From Plecoglossus altivelis (lineage: Eukaryota; Chordata; Actinopteri; Osmeriformes; Plecoglossidae), in NCBI GenBank assembly GCA_036571765.1, contig BROE01000009.1, positions 11,390,593 to 11,454,592 of the forward strand: a stretch of DNA of 64,000 nt. The letters run 5' to 3'. The translations under genes and the position numbers were made by a program. A model generated the notes under the pieces. That model searched no databases. It saw only the letters and a program-made list of their open reading frames with translations, and had not been told where the DNA came from. Numbering within the stretch: the stretch's first letter is position 1; the number at the start of each line of letters is the position of its first letter. Positions 62,146 to 64,000 of the stretch are shown here, piece after piece.

Positions 62146-64000
62146 GATCTTAAAGTCAAAGGGTACGCCGACATTTGAAACGTAGAGGTGATTTTTTTGC
62201 ACTGCTTAGAAGTGTTGCACAGGCTTGCGGTGTGTTTTCGTTGTTCTTCTAGATGTGCATCAAATGCTTTGCAATAATCCAAGTTAGCCTTGCTGGTGGA
62301 CATTGCAACAAAAATATAAACATTCTAAATCCTAATATGTCTCTAGAAGACCACAGAAAAGCATTTTTACTTTAATCCCACATCTGCAGTCTACCGTGAT
62401 GTCCTCCCCCTGACCATCTCCATCTGTGCTTAAATGCCAACTGCTTGAAAAATGGGCCACTTTCATCAAAGTGTAAAAGACAAAGTTGAAATTTGGTCAT
62501 ATTATCTTTGTGACAAGACTAACAGTGCAGTAGACGAATAAAGTAATTTTTCCTCATAGATCGTTTAAAATTACCTCAAAGAGTTTAAAGCCCTGAGGAT
62601 TAAACTAAAATGGAGGTTTCCTCAATCCTATCTTTCCCTCTCCCTCTACCTCCATTGCCCATTCCTCCCCCTTTGTCAATCGCATAGTGGGTTTCCCAAG
62701 GTCTTCCCACTGCCTGGGAATGAGTGATAGGTAGTTAGCAGTAATCAACTCAGAGAGAAACCCATCTTTATCATGCCATCTGACACAGATACTATTAGGG
62801 TGAGATGCATAGCAATGCAAGTTCATGAGATTATGTGCACCTGGCCAGGAAGGGTATGAGCTTGCACAGACAGCTAGCAGGGCCCCATCCAGATTCAGTG
62901 GAATCTGATTAGCATGCTGTGGTAGGCGCTGACAGGACTCATCAGTACACATCAGGAGCAGCAGGAAAGGCCTGCTGTGAGACTCACCAGGAGTGTGTGT
63001 AGGTGGGATGGTTTGTCTGTCTCTGAGACTGTAAATGTGAGTTTTCTGATGTATGTCCTTGTGCCTTTTGTCAAAGATCTTAAACAGTTTGCTGTAGTGT
63101 AAAGTATTTGCTGGGTTGCGTTAACATATGCAGTGTACATGGTTCCCATACTAGGTATTGGTTCATTATGAACTCCTAGACAGATGGAGGGTGTGTTCGT
63201 GTGCACATTTGAGTCAAGCGATCCTTGTCTACATGTGTGCACATACACAAGGAGGTTCACACAAACAGACAAACATGTAATTGGATAATAAGACATGTTT
63301 GCTCAATCATGGCTCTGGTTGTTGAGTGTAGATATTGCTTTGCATGTGGCTTTGCCATTAATGCCAAAGCTGTTCAGAATTCAGCCAGACACTCCTTTAA
63401 ACCAAGTCCACCTTGATATGCCGATTGATGGTTACAAACTCCCAATGACATCAGCCAGAGCACTCTGTATTACTGACTACAGTCATGGGCATGGATCTCA
63501 GCGTGTGAAGTTCAAATGTATTATGCTGGCAAGGGCCAACAGCAGCAAGTCTGAGTTTGATCCAGACATGGTGCAACTCCACAACAAATGATGGGTATAG
63601 GGCAGTGAATCAAGACAGAAGTGATTGAATTGTGCCACACTGATTGAGCAGCTTCCCCAGTAGACTACACTGACTGTAGTATGTACACGACTGCGAGTGG
63701 ATGGGAACATCAAAGTTGTCCGCACAACTGGAATCATGTACATATTAAATAGTAAAAAACAAAACAATAAGAACACAAAAAATTAATGACGAGCAAACAT
63801 GGGCAAGTGGGAACTTTCGAAAATTAAGTATTTCTAAAACAAAATGAACATATTTCCTCACCGGTGGATGAATCGTTTTGGATCCAAGTGCACATAAACA
63901 AGCACCTTCAGGTGTAGATACTCATAATACATTAGTATTTCTTCAAGTATTTCTCAAACGAACACACACAGAAATTGACTAAAATCTGAAATATGACATA

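Larger units (their letters stand above)
44997..64000 (-). other. Upstream intron of the ALK/LTK-family gene (partial)
   Basis: The intron ends at the acceptor directly upstream (minus strand) of the exon at 44789-44996 and runs toward the right edge. The expected preceding exon should carry the first MAM half, with a C-x-F-x-x-P-C-like motif, a Trp-rich middle and a D-G-P-like motif. I did not recognise it anywhere in the 19 kb, so the intron probably exceeds the window. Contents: a Tc1 transposase fossil (48.85-49.28 kb), GT repeats (51.03-51.08 kb), a TA-rich tract and LINE-like 3' end (53.8-54.4 kb), a GA tract (58.97-59.02 kb) and a palindromic MITE (62.06-62.15 kb). I recognise nothing in 45.1-48.8, 49.3-51.0, 51.1-53.8, 54.4-58.9 or 59.1-62.0 kb. 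Confidence 0.6.

Noticed and set aside
62605..62952. 115-codon minus-strand frame, considered as the missing upstream ALK exon
   Set aside because: There is no MAM motif (CxF, Trp cluster, DGP) and no suitable donor in phase. The sequence resembles nothing I know.

Overview
The window looks like AT-rich ray-finned fish (teleost) nuclear DNA. It contains no operons or dense coding. It has long introns, vertebrate-type splice sites, many dinucleotide and tetranucleotide microsatellites, and interspersed elements of kinds common in teleosts: Tc1-like DNA transposons and their MITEs, a tRNA-derived SINE, and LINE tails with ATGG or CTGATT repeats. The species cannot be named from the sequence.

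I can support only one protein-coding gene. It lies on the minus strand, and two consecutive internal exons are visible: 44789-44996 and 5532-5677. Joined across an intron of about 39.1 kb, they read in one frame and align, by recall, with the second half of the first MAM domain of anaplastic lymphoma kinase (ALK; the paralogue is LTK), up to just before its LDL-receptor class A module. Donors and acceptors follow the GT/AG rule and the codon phases agree at the joint. The exon encoding the front half of the MAM domain should lie above 44996 and the LDLa exon below 5532. I recognise neither, so the flanking introns probably run beyond the window on both sides. Everything else is then intronic sequence of this receptor tyrosine kinase gene.

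Layout. 1-5531: downstream intron with a tRNA-derived SINE (about 1342-1525) and a CA repeat beside the exon. 5532-5677: exon. 5678-44788: giant intron with a dispersed GC-rich repeat (about 15900-16110), an AT palindrome (16227-16268), a short retroposon with perfect 11-bp target duplications (17717-17902), a SINE-like piece (19078-19130), an (ATGT)n array (31231-31292), an internally deleted Tc1-like element with a 42-bp triplication (35350-36127), and a G-rich tract (37684-37885). 44789-44996: exon. 44997-64000: upstream intron with a dead Tc1 transposase fossil on the minus strand (48850-49275), a LINE-like 3' end (about 54000-54392), and an almost perfect palindromic Tc1-type MITE (62064-62145).

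Most long open frames here have no exon structure or recognisable homology and are treated as chance frames. The longest apparent surprise, a predicted type II membrane protein next to 5.5-5.9 kb, is an artefact: its 'membrane segment' is the translated polypyrimidine tract of the splice acceptor. I found no convincing new biological system. The most useful results are the exon pair and the well-defined mobile-element structures.
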